A DNA stretch of 16,506 nt from UBA6100 sp049658145 (GCA_049658145.1 JBASOJ010000043.1:1-16506), one strand, 5' to 3'. Positions 7,154 to 13,818 are shown, numbered from the stretch's first letter. Translations and numbers: made by a program. The notes: a model not told the origin generated them from the sequence alone.

Positions 7154-7432
7154 ATGACACGCACGAGCATCTTCGCGGTGATCGCCGGCTGGTTCGGCCC
7201 CGGCGCCCTCCCCGACTCCCAACACACCGTCGACGTGTTGAACCGCAACGCCGAGCGGCTCATGCGGATGCGCGGCGTGATGAGCGTGGGCCTCGGCCAC
7301 ACCGAGGATGGACATCCTGCCATCATGCTCGGGCTGGAGAATCCTCTCGCCGTCCCCGAGAACCTGCCGGAGGAGATCGACGGAGTGCCGGTGGTACACG
7401 CCGAGGTCGGCCGCCCCGAAGCGCTCGACTAG
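7154..7432 (+). CDS. Small protein resembling the N-terminal domain of the upstream protease
   Basis: The ORF encodes 92 residues with no signal peptide or membrane segment. After a helical N-terminus (residues 1-35) comes MRGVMSVGLGHTEDGHPAIM, then LGLENPL, LPEEIDGVPVVHAEVG and EAL. By eye this follows the same order as residues 24-83 of the protease at 6160-7152: VVATGIGYK, then AIVCSVVE, then LVPPSVGGFPTDVVATG and AL. I infer that it is a free-standing paralog of that domain. Its gene starts one base after the protease stop, so the two are surely co-transcribed and probably translated together. It could act as an inhibitor, chaperone or docking subunit of the protease; nothing in the sequence decides between these. 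No named family is recognised. Confidence 0.75.
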   Translation: MTRTSIFAVIAGWFGPGALPDSQHTVDVLNRNAERLMRMRGVMSVGLGHTEDGHPAIMLGLENPLAVPENLPEEIDGVPVVHAEVGRPEALD

Positions 7433-7433
7433 C

Positions 7434-7940
7434 ATGCTAGCCTCCGGACTGGTGACGCTGGCCGAAGAACGCACGGTGCGCAACTACACGGAGAAGTACT
7501 ACGCCTCCACTGCCGGGGCGTTCGAGACGCACGTCCTCGTCGCACCCCGGTCGAGCGAACCGCACACGCTGGTGGCGCTCGGCAGTCACGATCTGGGGCT
7601 CGCAATGCTCGGCGACGAGGTCGGACACGCTCACGTCGGCCTCGTCAGCGTGCCGGTGGGCAGCCTCGACGGGCTGATCGCGCTCAGACAAGGCCTCTGT
7701 GATGTGGCCGGCTGCCATCTCTTCGACGACGAGCGAGACGAGTACAACACGCTATTCCTGCGCCACCTCTTTCCGGACATCCCGGTCACGGCCGTCACGC
7801 TGGCGGACGCGCATGCTCATCCGCCTCGGCCCGATGCTCGGCCTGATGGGGAACCTCTTCGACGTCGCGATCCTGATCGGAGTCGGCTTCGTGATCGTGT
7901 CGCTGTCGGCTTTCGGACTCCAGGAACTCATCTCCGGTGA
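7434..7940 (+). pseudogene. Truncated regulator: end of winged helix plus partial PBP-like domain
   Basis: The open frame from ATG 7434 encodes 168 residues, but only about the first 120 look like protein. Residues 3-30 (GLVTLAEERTVRNYTEKYYA) resemble the end of an ArsR-type winged helix without its recognition helix. LVALGSHDLGLAMLGDE, VGSLDGLIALRQGLCDVAG and CHLFDDERDEYNTLF match the substrate-binding (PBP_like) domain that is found fused to HTH domains in molybdate-type regulators. The match stops at about VTLAD (near 7800). The rest (HAHPPRPDARP onward) is Arg/Pro-rich and overlaps the DUF2149 gene in another frame, so it is read-through noise. The fragment is thus missing both its 5' DNA-binding part and roughly the last third of its ligand-binding domain. 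The same 7 bases, GCATGCT, lie at 7432-7438 and 7811-7817, at both edges. I call it a gene remnant; a shortened functional protein is less likely. Confidence 0.6.
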
Positions 7941-8127
7941 GGACGTCACGATCGTCAAGGACCCTGGCACGACCGACATGGAGATCATCACCAAACAGCA
8001 GGGCGTGATCGAGCGCCTGCAGCAGACTGATGAACTCGACGAGGGCCGGGGGTATGCTATCGGCACCGTCTTCCGCCTGGACGACGGCAGTGTCATCTGG
8101 GTCCCCGAGGGAGGAACTTCCGAGTGA
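7813..8127 (+). CDS. DUF2149 family single-pass membrane protein
   Basis: The 104-residue protein has one membrane helix at about residues 14-35 (GNLFDVAILIGVGFVIVSLS). A short soluble domain follows, with DVTIVKDPGTTDMEIITKQQ, GRGYAIGTVFRLDDGSVIWVPE. These are hallmarks of DUF2149. The layout (short N-terminus, one helix, small periplasmic or outer-face domain) is like ExbD/TolR. In other genomes, as I recall, DUF2149 genes sit with MotA/TolQ/ExbB-type channel, DUF2162 and CobN-like genes; none of these is here. The N-terminus is short and lacks the charged lead of many family members. The ATG lies exactly where the upstream gene remnant loses homology, so a 5' truncation or start change is possible. 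Its stop overlaps the next start by 4 bases (GTGA). Confidence 0.82.
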   Translation: MLIRLGPMLGLMGNLFDVAILIGVGFVIVSLSAFGLQELISGEDVTIVKDPGTTDMEIITKQQGVIERLQQTDELDEGRGYAIGTVFRLDDGSVIWVPEGGTSE

Positions 8128-8897
8128 GAGTCTACGTCTGTTTCGACGACACCGATGTGCTCGGCGCCGACCGCGGCACCGGTAAGCTGGTCCGCTGGTT
8201 CACCGAGCGGCTGCCTGACGGCTGCACCACATGGGGCGTGGTGCGCCAGCAGCTACTCGTCCACCCGGACGTGCCGTACACGTCGCACAACAGCTCCGGC
8301 TGCGCGGTGATCGACGTGCCCGGCGCATCGTTCCTGCCCGGCCTTGCCGAGCTCGGGGCGGCGCACATCGCCGAGCACTTCATGGAGGGCTCCGACCCCG
8401 GGCTCTGCATCGCGCCCGAGACCGCCGACTTCGAGGCGCTCATCGCTTTCGGCAACCGGACCGCGATCGAGGTCGTCACGCAAGCCGATGCGCGCGCAGC
8501 GGCCGAGGCAGCGGGCGTGCACCTCTCCGGCCACGGCGGCACGAATGACGGCATCATCGGCGCCACGGCCGGCGTGGGGCTCACCGCAGGTGGCTGGGCC
8601 GGTCGCTTCGTCGATTTCCGGGTCCCGCTGCGCGACTTCCCGGACATCACGAGCGTGGGTGAGATCGAGGCGGCAGGGATCACGGTCGTCCCGGTTGACC
8701 GCAACGTGCAGGCCCCGAAGCCATCGGATACGGTCGACACGCAGGGCTGGCTTCGGCCCCGTCTCTGGGGCGGACGCCCGGTGGCGCCGGTCACCAACAT
8801 CGGCCCGACGTCCTGGTCGGCCATCGGCAAGCAGCGAGGTGCCGGCGCCGGAGGTGGTACGGGCGGAGGCGCGGGCCACGGCGGCGATGACTGGTAG
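8124..8897 (+). CDS. DDTD-motif protein related to TiaS (tRNA-Ile2 agmatinylcytidine synthetase)-like domain
   Basis: The 257-residue protein starts with VYVCFDDTDVLGADRGTGK; DDTD is at residues 8-11. GVVRQQLLVHPDVPYTSHNS (38-57) and VHLSGHGGTNDGIIGATAGVG (132-152) follow. The DDTD motif and the G(T/R)NDGIIGA-like block recall the N-terminal catalytic part of archaeal TiaS, which modifies the tRNA-Ile2 anticodon with agmatine. The OB-fold and zinc domains of TiaS are absent, and bacteria use TilS for that step, so a different reaction, perhaps kinase- or ligase-like, is likely. The C-terminus is a Gly-rich tail (GAGAGGGTGGG) ending GGDDW. The start is GTG at 8124, overlapping the DUF2149 stop by 4 bases, so the two are translationally coupled. 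A strong terminator follows 26 bases after the stop. Family placement is moderately sure; function is unknown. Confidence 0.72.
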   Translation: MRVYVCFDDTDVLGADRGTGKLVRWFTERLPDGCTTWGVVRQQLLVHPDVPYTSHNSSGCAVIDVPGASFLPGLAELGAAHIAEHFMEGSDPGLCIAPETADFEALIAFGNRTAIEVVTQADARAAAEAAGVHLSGHGGTNDGIIGATAGVGLTAGGWAGRFVDFRVPLRDFPDITSVGEIEAAGITVVPVDRNVQAPKPSDTVDTQGWLRPRLWGGRPVAPVTNIGPTSWSAIGKQRGAGAGGGTGGGAGHGGDDW

Positions 8898-8922
8898 TCT
8901 CGGCATTCCCATCGGCAGCACG

Positions 8923-8952
8923 CGAAGGGCGCCCGTCGGGCGCCCTTCGTTC
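8923..8952 (+). terminator. Rho-independent terminator after the DDTD gene
   Basis: A perfect 12-bp stem pairs 8923-8934 (CGAAGGGCGCCC) with 8938-8949 (GGGCGCCCTTCG), closed by a 3-base GTC loop. It is followed on the plus strand by TTCGTCTCT. It ends the plus-strand operon and also lies 24 bases beyond the glnA stop on the other strand, so it may work in both directions. Confidence 0.8.
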
Positions 8953-8972
8953 GTCTCTCCGTGCGTGGTGCG

Positions 8973-10301
8973 CTAGAGCAGCGGCAGGTATGCCTCGAGC
9001 TCGTAGGGCGTGACGCGCGTGTGGTAGTTCATCCACTCGGCCCGCTTGTTGCGCAGGATGTACTCGAAGACCCGGTCGCCGAGCGCCTCGCGGACCATCG
9101 CGCTCTTCTCCATCTCCACGATGGCCTCGTCCAGATCGCCCGGCAGCGTGCCGATGCCGCACGAGTCGCGCTCGGTCTGCGTCATCTCGTACACGTCGTC
9201 GGTGACGTCGGGCGCGAGCTCCAGACCCTTCTCGATGCCATCGAGACCGGCGGCGAGCATGACTGCGAAGGCGAGATATGGGTTGCACGCGGGATCCGGC
9301 GAGCGGAGCTCCACGCGGGTGGCGTTCTCCTTGCCCGGCTTGTACATCGGCACGCGAACGAGCGCGGAGCGGTTCCGGTGCGCCCAGCAGATGTACACCG
9401 GCGCCTCGTAGCCGGACACGAGCCGCTTGTAGCTGTTGACCCACTGGTTCGTGACGAGGCATGTCTCCCGCGCATGCGCCAGGATGCCGGCGATGTAGCT
9501 CTTCGCTATCGCCGAGAGGTGGAACGGGTCGTTCGCGTCGTAGAACGCGTTCTTGCCCTCCTTGAAGAGCGACTGGTGCACGTGCATGCCACTGCCCGCC
9601 TCGCCGAACATCGGCTTCGGCATGAACGAGGCGTACACGCCGTTCTGCTGCGCGACCTCCTTCACGACCATGCGGTAGGTCATGACGTTGTCCGCCATAT
9701 TGAGGGCCTCGGCATAGCGGAGGTCGATCTCGTGCTGGCTCGGCCCCACCTCGTGGTGGCTGTACTCCACCTGGATGCCGAAGCGCTTGAGCGCGCGCAC
9801 CGTGTCTTTCCGCAGGTCAACAGCCAGGTCGCGCGTGGTCTGGTCGAAGTAGGTGCCCTGATCCAACACCTCGGTGCCCTTGTCGTCCTTGAAGTAGTAG
9901 TACTCGAGCTCGGGACCGACGAAGAAGGTGTAGCCCATCTTCGTCGCGCGCTCGAGCTGGCGCTTCAGCACGTAACGGGGGTCTGCCTCGTACGGCGTGC
10001 CGTCAGGGTGCACGATGTCGCAGAACATCGTGGCTACGGCCTGCCCGCTCTGCCGCCACGGGAGGATCTTGAGGGTCGTTGGGTCGGGGTACGCCACCAT
10101 GTCCGACTCCTCGATCCGCGCGAAGCCCTGGATCGAGCTGCCGTCGAAGCCCATGCCCTCGGTCATGGCCATCTCGAGCTCGGCGACGTCCATGGTGAAG
10201 GCCTTCAGGAAGCCGAGCACATCGGTGAACCAGAGGTGGATGAACTCGATCTTCTGGTCCTTGATCTGCTGGATCACATCGTGCCGTAGCGCTTGCGGCA
10301 T
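8973..10301 (-). CDS. glnA: Type I glutamine synthetase (GSI-alpha)
   Basis: Glutamine synthetase joins ammonia to glutamate using ATP; it acts as a cytoplasmic dodecamer. The 442-residue protein has the expected order: N-terminal beta-grasp, then MGFDGSSIQGFARIEESDM near residue 50, GPELEYYYF (E131, E133 metal ligands), EVGPSQHEID, the KPMFGEAGSGMHVHQSL block (metal and ATP site) and NRSALVRVP. The length, the IEESDM sequence and R62 (in GFARIEES) match the alpha form of Bacillus, where the arginine is needed for glutamine feedback inhibition. The tyrosine adenylylation site and insert of GSI-beta are missing, so control by GlnE is not expected. The ATG has AGGAGGGG (complement of 10304-10311) 2 bases upstream. 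It is divergent from the GltB-like gene, with a shared 123-base control region. Confidence 0.97.
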   Translation of the reverse strand: MPQALRHDVIQQIKDQKIEFIHLWFTDVLGFLKAFTMDVAELEMAMTEGMGFDGSSIQGFARIEESDMVAYPDPTTLKILPWRQSGQAVATMFCDIVHPDGTPYEADPRYVLKRQLERATKMGYTFFVGPELEYYYFKDDKGTEVLDQGTYFDQTTRDLAVDLRKDTVRALKRFGIQVEYSHHEVGPSQHEIDLRYAEALNMADNVMTYRMVVKEVAQQNGVYASFMPKPMFGEAGSGMHVHQSLFKEGKNAFYDANDPFHLSAIAKSYIAGILAHARETCLVTNQWVNSYKRLVSGYEAPVYICWAHRNRSALVRVPMYKPGKENATRVELRSPDPACNPYLAFAVMLAAGLDGIEKGLELAPDVTDDVYEMTQTERDSCGIGTLPGDLDEAIVEMEKSAMVREALGDRVFEYILRNKRAEWMNYHTRVTPYELEAYLPLL

Positions 10302-10327
10302 GACCCCTCCTCGTATTCATTCGGGCG

Positions 10328-10333
10328 ATTATG
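10328..10333 (-). promoter_or_regulatory. Putative -10 element (CATAAT) for glnA
   Basis: Read on the minus strand, CATAAT lies 27 bases before the glnA ATG and matches the -10 consensus at 5 of 6 positions. The region at -35 distance is poor, which could mean an activated promoter. No classical GlnR or NtcA site is evident. Confidence 0.35.
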
Positions 10334-10365
10334 GCCGATACGTTTCTGCGTGATTTCCTACGCGC

Positions 10366-10371
10366 TACAAT
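10366..10371 (+). promoter_or_regulatory. Putative -10 element (TACAAT) for the GltB-like gene
   Basis: TACAAT matches the -10 consensus at 5 of 6 positions. It lies 54 bases before the ATG at 10425, leaving a leader of about 46 bases that ends in an AGGGGGGGA ribosome site. A weak TTTCTG lies 17 bases upstream (10343-10348). Confidence 0.45.
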
Positions 10372-10424
10372 AGCCGAAATCCGCCGGGCCGTGCGGCCCC
10401 GTCCCCAGGGGGGGAATCGCTCCG

Positions 10425-12017
10425 ATGACCTTTCAACAACCCAATGCCAACGACGCCACCCAGACCACTAACCGCTCACGAAGCGTAGTGCCGGGCTCGG
10501 GCCTCTGCACCCGCTGCGTAGACGGTTGCCGTGGTAACTGCGAGGTCTTCAAGTCCTCATTCCGCGGCCGCGAGGTCATCTACCCCGGTCCCTTCGGAGA
10601 GATCACCGCAGGCGGCGACAAGGACTACCCGGTCGACTACTCACACCTGCAGATCATGGGCTATGCGCTCGGCACCAAGGGCCTTCCCGAGGGCGTCGTG
10701 GGCAACCCGGACAACACCCTCTTCCCGATGGTCGACACTGAGACCTCCTTCGGCGTCACCAACCGGGTGAAGATGAAGGTACCGGTCTTCACGGGCGCAC
10801 TCGGCTCCACCGAGATCGCCCGCAAGAACTGGGAGCACTTCGCCATCGGCGCCGCCATCTCCGGCATCTCGATCGTCTGCGGCGAGAATGTCTGCGGCAT
10901 CGACCCCGGCCTCGAGCGCGACGCCAGCGGCAAGGTCACCAAGGCGCCCGACATGGAGCGCCGCGTGGAGCTCTTCCGCCGCTACCAGGAGGAGGGCTAC
11001 GGCGACATCCTCGTGCAGATGAACGTCGAGGACACCCGCCTCGGCGTGGCCGAGTACGTGGTCGAGAAGCTCGGCGTGACCACGATGGAACTCAAGTGGG
11101 GCCAGGGCGCCAAGTGCATCGGCGGCGAGATCAAGGTCGACAGCCTCGACCGTGCACTCGAGCTGCAGCGCCGCGGCTACCTCGTGACCCCCGACCCGTC
11201 GAACCCCGCCATCCAGGAGAGCTTCAAAGACGGCGCCATCAAGCACTTCGAGCGTCATAGCCGCCTCGGCTTCATCGACGAGGAGAGCTTCGCCACCGAG
11301 GTGCAGCGCCTGCGCGACCTCGGCGCCAAGCGCGTCACGCTCAAGACCGGCGCCTACGCGATGCGCGAGCTCGCGATGGCCATCAAGTGGTCGAGCAAGT
11401 ACGGCATCGATCTGCTCACCATCGACGGTGCGCCCGGCGGAACCGGCATGAGCCCGTGGCGCATGATGGAGGAGTGGGGCATTCCGACCTTCCACCTGCA
11501 GTGCATGACGCAGGAGCTGTGCGACGCGCTGGCCGCCAAGGGCGAGCGTGTGCCGGACATCGCCATCGCCGGCGGCTTCTCGACCGAGGACCACGTCTTC
11601 AAGGTGCTCGCGATGGGCGCCCCGTATGCGAAAGCCGTCTGCATGGGCCGCGCGCTCATGATCCCGGGCTTCGTGGGCAAGAACATCGGCAACTGGCTCG
11701 CCGCCAACGACCTGCCCAAGACGGTCTCCGAGTTCGGCGGCACGAAGGAAGAGATCTTCGTGGCCTACGAGACGCTGCGCGCCAAGTACGGCGCCGAGCT
11801 AGACAACATGCCGCTCGGCGCCATCGCGGTCTACACCTTCGCCGACAAGATCCAGGTCGGCCTGCAGCAGCTGATGAGCGGGTCGCGCAACATGAAGCTC
11901 GACACGATCAGCCGCGCGGACGTGGTCGCCCTCACGCATGAGGCAGCCGACATCTCCGGCCTTCCTTACATCATGGATGCATATCGTGACGAGGCGATGC
12001 AGATCATCAACGGGTAG
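10425..12017 (+). CDS. Stand-alone FMN-binding glutamate synthase-family protein
   Basis: The 530-residue protein corresponds to the central FMN/synthase domain of GltB. TIDGAPGGTGMSP (332-344) is the family flavin/phosphate motif, and AIAGGFSTEDHVFKVLAMGA is the barrel end. It lacks the N-terminal glutaminase domain, the C-terminal GXGXG domain, and the CxxxxxCxxxxC iron-sulphur ligands of normal GOGAT. Instead an N-terminal segment has C28, C31, C35 and C39 (CTRCVDGCRGNC), which could hold a cluster. The usual GEGG loop is replaced by IVCGENVCGID (C152, C157). A related group is annotated as 'FMN-binding glutamate synthase family' in anaerobes. No gltD lies nearby. Its place opposite glnA suggests a role in ammonia assimilation, but the electron donor and nitrogen donor are unknown. 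The ATG has AGGGGGGGA about 10 bases upstream. Confidence 0.88.
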   Translation: MTFQQPNANDATQTTNRSRSVVPGSGLCTRCVDGCRGNCEVFKSSFRGREVIYPGPFGEITAGGDKDYPVDYSHLQIMGYALGTKGLPEGVVGNPDNTLFPMVDTETSFGVTNRVKMKVPVFTGALGSTEIARKNWEHFAIGAAISGISIVCGENVCGIDPGLERDASGKVTKAPDMERRVELFRRYQEEGYGDILVQMNVEDTRLGVAEYVVEKLGVTTMELKWGQGAKCIGGEIKVDSLDRALELQRRGYLVTPDPSNPAIQESFKDGAIKHFERHSRLGFIDEESFATEVQRLRDLGAKRVTLKTGAYAMRELAMAIKWSSKYGIDLLTIDGAPGGTGMSPWRMMEEWGIPTFHLQCMTQELCDALAAKGERVPDIAIAGGFSTEDHVFKVLAMGAPYAKAVCMGRALMIPGFVGKNIGNWLAANDLPKTVSEFGGTKEEIFVAYETLRAKYGAELDNMPLGAIAVYTFADKIQVGLQQLMSGSRNMKLDTISRADVVALTHEAADISGLPYIMDAYRDEAMQIING

Positions 12018-12020
12018 ACG

Positions 12021-12026
12021 TATACT
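12021..12026 (+). promoter_or_regulatory. Putative -10 element (TATACT) upstream of the MFS gene
   Basis: TATACT matches the -10 consensus at 5 of 6 positions and starts 3 bases after the preceding stop. The only -35 candidate, TGCAGA at 11998-12003, is weak. If it is used, the MFS leader of about 75 bases contains the terminator hairpin. Confidence 0.35.
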
Positions 12027-12045
12027 CGCGTCACTCGACTGAACA

Positions 12046-12085
12046 GTGTTGCCCCGGTCGATCGCGGTCGGGGCAGCACCTTTTC
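12046..12085 (+). terminator. Rho-independent terminator after the GltB-like gene
   Basis: GTGTTGCCCCG (12046-12056) pairs with CGGGGCAGCAC (12069-12079) through 11 pairs including one G-U. The loop is 12 bases and CTTTTCC follows. It begins 28 bases after the stop codon. A TATACT box lies just before it, so it may also sit in the leader of the MFS gene. Confidence 0.7.
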
Positions 12086-12109
12086 CTACCGAAGGGATCC
12101 CGCCCGCCC

Positions 12110-13459
12110 ATGCCCCAACTGCGCGCGCACGACGACGACCGCTATCCGATCACCGAGCCGCTCGACACCCCCACGCTCGAGGCAGATGCGGTCGGCGCAC
12201 CGCAGGGCACGCTCAGGAGACTCCGGACCTTCGAGTCCTTCCGCTTCAGGGACTATCGGCTCTTCTTCTCGGGGGCGCTGCTCTCTAACGTCGGCAGCTG
12301 GATGCAGACCACGGCGCTCGGCTGGCTTGTCTTCGACCTCACCAGCAAGTCGAGCTCGCTCGGCATCGTGAACTTCCTCGCGGGAGCCCCGATCTTCTTC
12401 CTCACGATCTTCACCGGCGCACTCGCCGACCACGTGAACCGCCGGATCCTGCTCATCCTCACACAGATCGTGCTCATGCTCCAGGCGGTCATGTTCGGCT
12501 GGCTCGCGATGACCGGGCATGTGACGATGGCCTGGATCTACGGGCTGAGCCTGGTCGGCGGCATCGGGCAGGCGTTCACGTCGCCCGCGTGGCAGGCGAT
12601 GACCCCCGACCTGGTCCCCAGGGACCTGCTGCTCAACGCGATCGCACTCTCATCGGCGCAGTTCAACGCCGCGCGTCTGGTGGGACCGATGGCTGCGGCC
12701 GTCGTCATCTGGGTGTTCGGCCACTCGCAGAGCTCGGGTGTCACCGAGGTCTTCTGGGTCAACGCGGCGAGCTTCCTGTTCGTCATCTGGGCGCTCACGG
12801 TCATCAGGCCGAAGCAGCAGGCGCGGCCGGACAGCGGGGAGACGCCGGTGCAGATGCTCATGGCGGGCGTCCACTATGCCGCCGCGCACCGGCGCGTCTG
12901 GATGCACCTGCTCACCGCCACCATGCTGACCATATTCGGCATGCCGTTCAGCACGCTCCTGCCCTCGATCGCCAGGGGCACGCTGGGCCTGGGCGCATCG
13001 GGCTACTCGGGACTCATGGCTGCCAACGGGCTGGGGGCGCTCACGGGCGCGCTTCTGGTGGCGAGCCTGTCGCACACGGTCCACCGGGAGGTGATCGTAC
13101 GGTCGGGCCTCACGGTCATGGCACTGGGAGCGCTCGTACTGTCCTTCTCGCGCTCGGTCCCGCTCACGATGGTGGCGCTCGCGGTGATGGGCGTGGCGTT
13201 CCTCGCGACCGTCTCCAGCATCAACACCAATCTCCAGACCGCGGTGCCGCCCCATCTTCGTGGCCGGGTCATGTCGCTGTTCGTGCTCTCCTTCATGGGC
13301 ATGATGCCGTTCGGCGCACTTGCCGCCGGCACCCTGGGAGACGCGATCGGCACGTCGTGGACCATCCTCGGTGGAGCGCTCGTGCTGCTCGCATGGGGCG
13401 TCTTCCTCTTCATCCGACCAGACATGCTGTGCTCCGGCGAGGGCGCCGACTGCCGCTGA
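12110..13459 (+). CDS. Major facilitator superfamily exporter (MFS_3 / EntS-like)
   Basis: The 449-residue inner-membrane protein has a soluble acidic N-terminus (1-40), then about 12 hydrophobic segments. FRFRDYRLFFSGALLSNVGSWMQTTALGWLVFDLT and the ADHVNRRILLI loop after helix 2 are typical of MFS_3, the group of EntS and related proton-driven exporters. PAWQAMTPDLVPRDLLLNAIALSS and FNAARLVGP are further family blocks. The second half repeats the pattern, with VPPHLRGRVMSLFVL near residue 385. The likely role is export of a drug or small metabolite; the substrate cannot be told. The best start is ATG 12110, although GAAGGGA is rather far upstream (about 13 bases), so initiation may be weak. 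It stands alone: terminator before, gene remnant after. Confidence 0.88.
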   Translation: MPQLRAHDDDRYPITEPLDTPTLEADAVGAPQGTLRRLRTFESFRFRDYRLFFSGALLSNVGSWMQTTALGWLVFDLTSKSSSLGIVNFLAGAPIFFLTIFTGALADHVNRRILLILTQIVLMLQAVMFGWLAMTGHVTMAWIYGLSLVGGIGQAFTSPAWQAMTPDLVPRDLLLNAIALSSAQFNAARLVGPMAAAVVIWVFGHSQSSGVTEVFWVNAASFLFVIWALTVIRPKQQARPDSGETPVQMLMAGVHYAAAHRRVWMHLLTATMLTIFGMPFSTLLPSIARGTLGLGASGYSGLMAANGLGALTGALLVASLSHTVHREVIVRSGLTVMALGALVLSFSRSVPLTMVALAVMGVAFLATVSSINTNLQTAVPPHLRGRVMSLFVLSFMGMMPFGALAAGTLGDAIGTSWTILGGALVLLAWGVFLFIRPDMLCSGEGADCR

Positions 13460-13514
13460 TGCGGGCTGCACCACCCCGCGGCGGACCCCTGTGGCCTCGT
13501 GAGAGCATTGGATT

Positions 13515-13528
13515 GTAACTATTGTTAC
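13515..13528. promoter_or_regulatory. Inverted repeat GTAAC-N4-GTTAC in an AT-rich patch
   Basis: GTAACTATTGTTAC has perfect 5-base arms around 4 bases. It lies in the most AT-rich stretch of this gap (13506-13534). A TTGGAT and a GATACT flank it, so it could be an operator overlapping a promoter. Such TAAC/GTTA palindromes are common for TetR-type repressors, but no regulator gene is in view. Confidence 0.4.
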
Positions 13529-13534
13529 GATACT

Positions 13535-13609
13535 CTGCCCGCATCGGATGAGGCGTCGTTCGTCACCGGCTCGCAGATGGTGGTCGATGGCGGCTACACC
13601 CGCCAGTAG
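13535..13609 (+). pseudogene. 3' remnant of a short-chain dehydrogenase/reductase gene
   Basis: Reading from CTG 13535 to the TAG at 13607-13609 gives LPASDEASFVTGSQMVVDGG followed by YTRQ and the stop. This is the standard C-terminus of classical SDR enzymes such as 3-oxoacyl-ACP reductase: (L)ASDxASFVTGxxxxVDGG. About 220 upstream codons are missing, and no SDR sequence is visible in any frame before it. An AT-rich promoter-like patch directly abuts the fragment, which suggests a deletion that removed the body of the gene. A terminator-like hairpin follows 11 bases later and was probably the gene's own. Confidence 0.8.
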
Positions 13610-13620
13610 ACTGGTCTCCG

Positions 13621-13666
13621 GGAAGCCCCGCACGGCGGTGATTTCGGCCGATTTGCGGGGCTTTCC
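13621..13666 (+). terminator. Terminator-like hairpin after the SDR remnant
   Basis: AAGCCCCGCA (13623-13632) pairs with TGCGGGGCTT (13654-13663), with a smaller CGGC/GCCG stem inside the 21-base loop. TTTCC follows. It fits a Rho-independent terminator of the lost dehydrogenase gene. Confidence 0.6.
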
Positions 13667-13672
13667 GCTGTC

Positions 13673-13689
13673 TTGGCACACATGTTGCA
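13673..13689 (+). promoter_or_regulatory. Sigma-54-type promoter match
   Basis: TTGGCAC at 13673-13679 and TTGCA at 13685-13689 match the -24 and -12 elements of sigma-54 promoters. The invariant GG and GC are separated by exactly 10 bases, as required. It points rightward into 130 bases with no protein gene, ending in the hairpin at 13820. I do not see an enhancer-binding-protein site. Most actinobacteria lack RpoN, so a chance match must be considered. Confidence 0.4.
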
Positions 13690-13818
13690 AAGTACCTCGC
13701 GAGTAGTGCGACCCGCTATCCCTCCCCCCCTCGGACGCGGGGAATCGCCGCTCAAGAGAGACGAGGCGCGCCCCCCACGCGCCCCGCTCCACATCCGGGC
13801 TCCCCCGCCTGGAAGAGC

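Noticed and set aside
8961..10289. Long open frame of 442 codons on the plus strand opposite glnA
   Set aside because: It mirrors the glnA codons, is His/Arg/Leu-rich with no known motif, and lacks a ribosome site. It is a side effect of high GC third positions.
10348..10363. GCGT-N8-ACGC inverted repeat between glnA and the GltB-like gene
   Set aside because: Four-base GC arms are expected by chance in this base composition, and they do not match GlnR or NtcA sites.
10641..11594. 317-codon minus-strand frame inside the GltB-like gene
   Set aside because: Antisense to a well-supported gene; no domain, start signal or plausible composition.
13594..13794. 66-codon minus-strand ORF with the segment LCNMCAKTAES, considered as an integrase tail or attachment-site relic
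   Set aside because: No integrase, tRNA gene or flanking direct repeat is visible, and the frame runs through a terminator hairpin and the SDR remnant.
13700..13818. Possible protein gene downstream of the sigma-54-like site
   Set aside because: All frames are Arg/Pro-rich and carry no ribosome site or motif; the interval looks non-coding.
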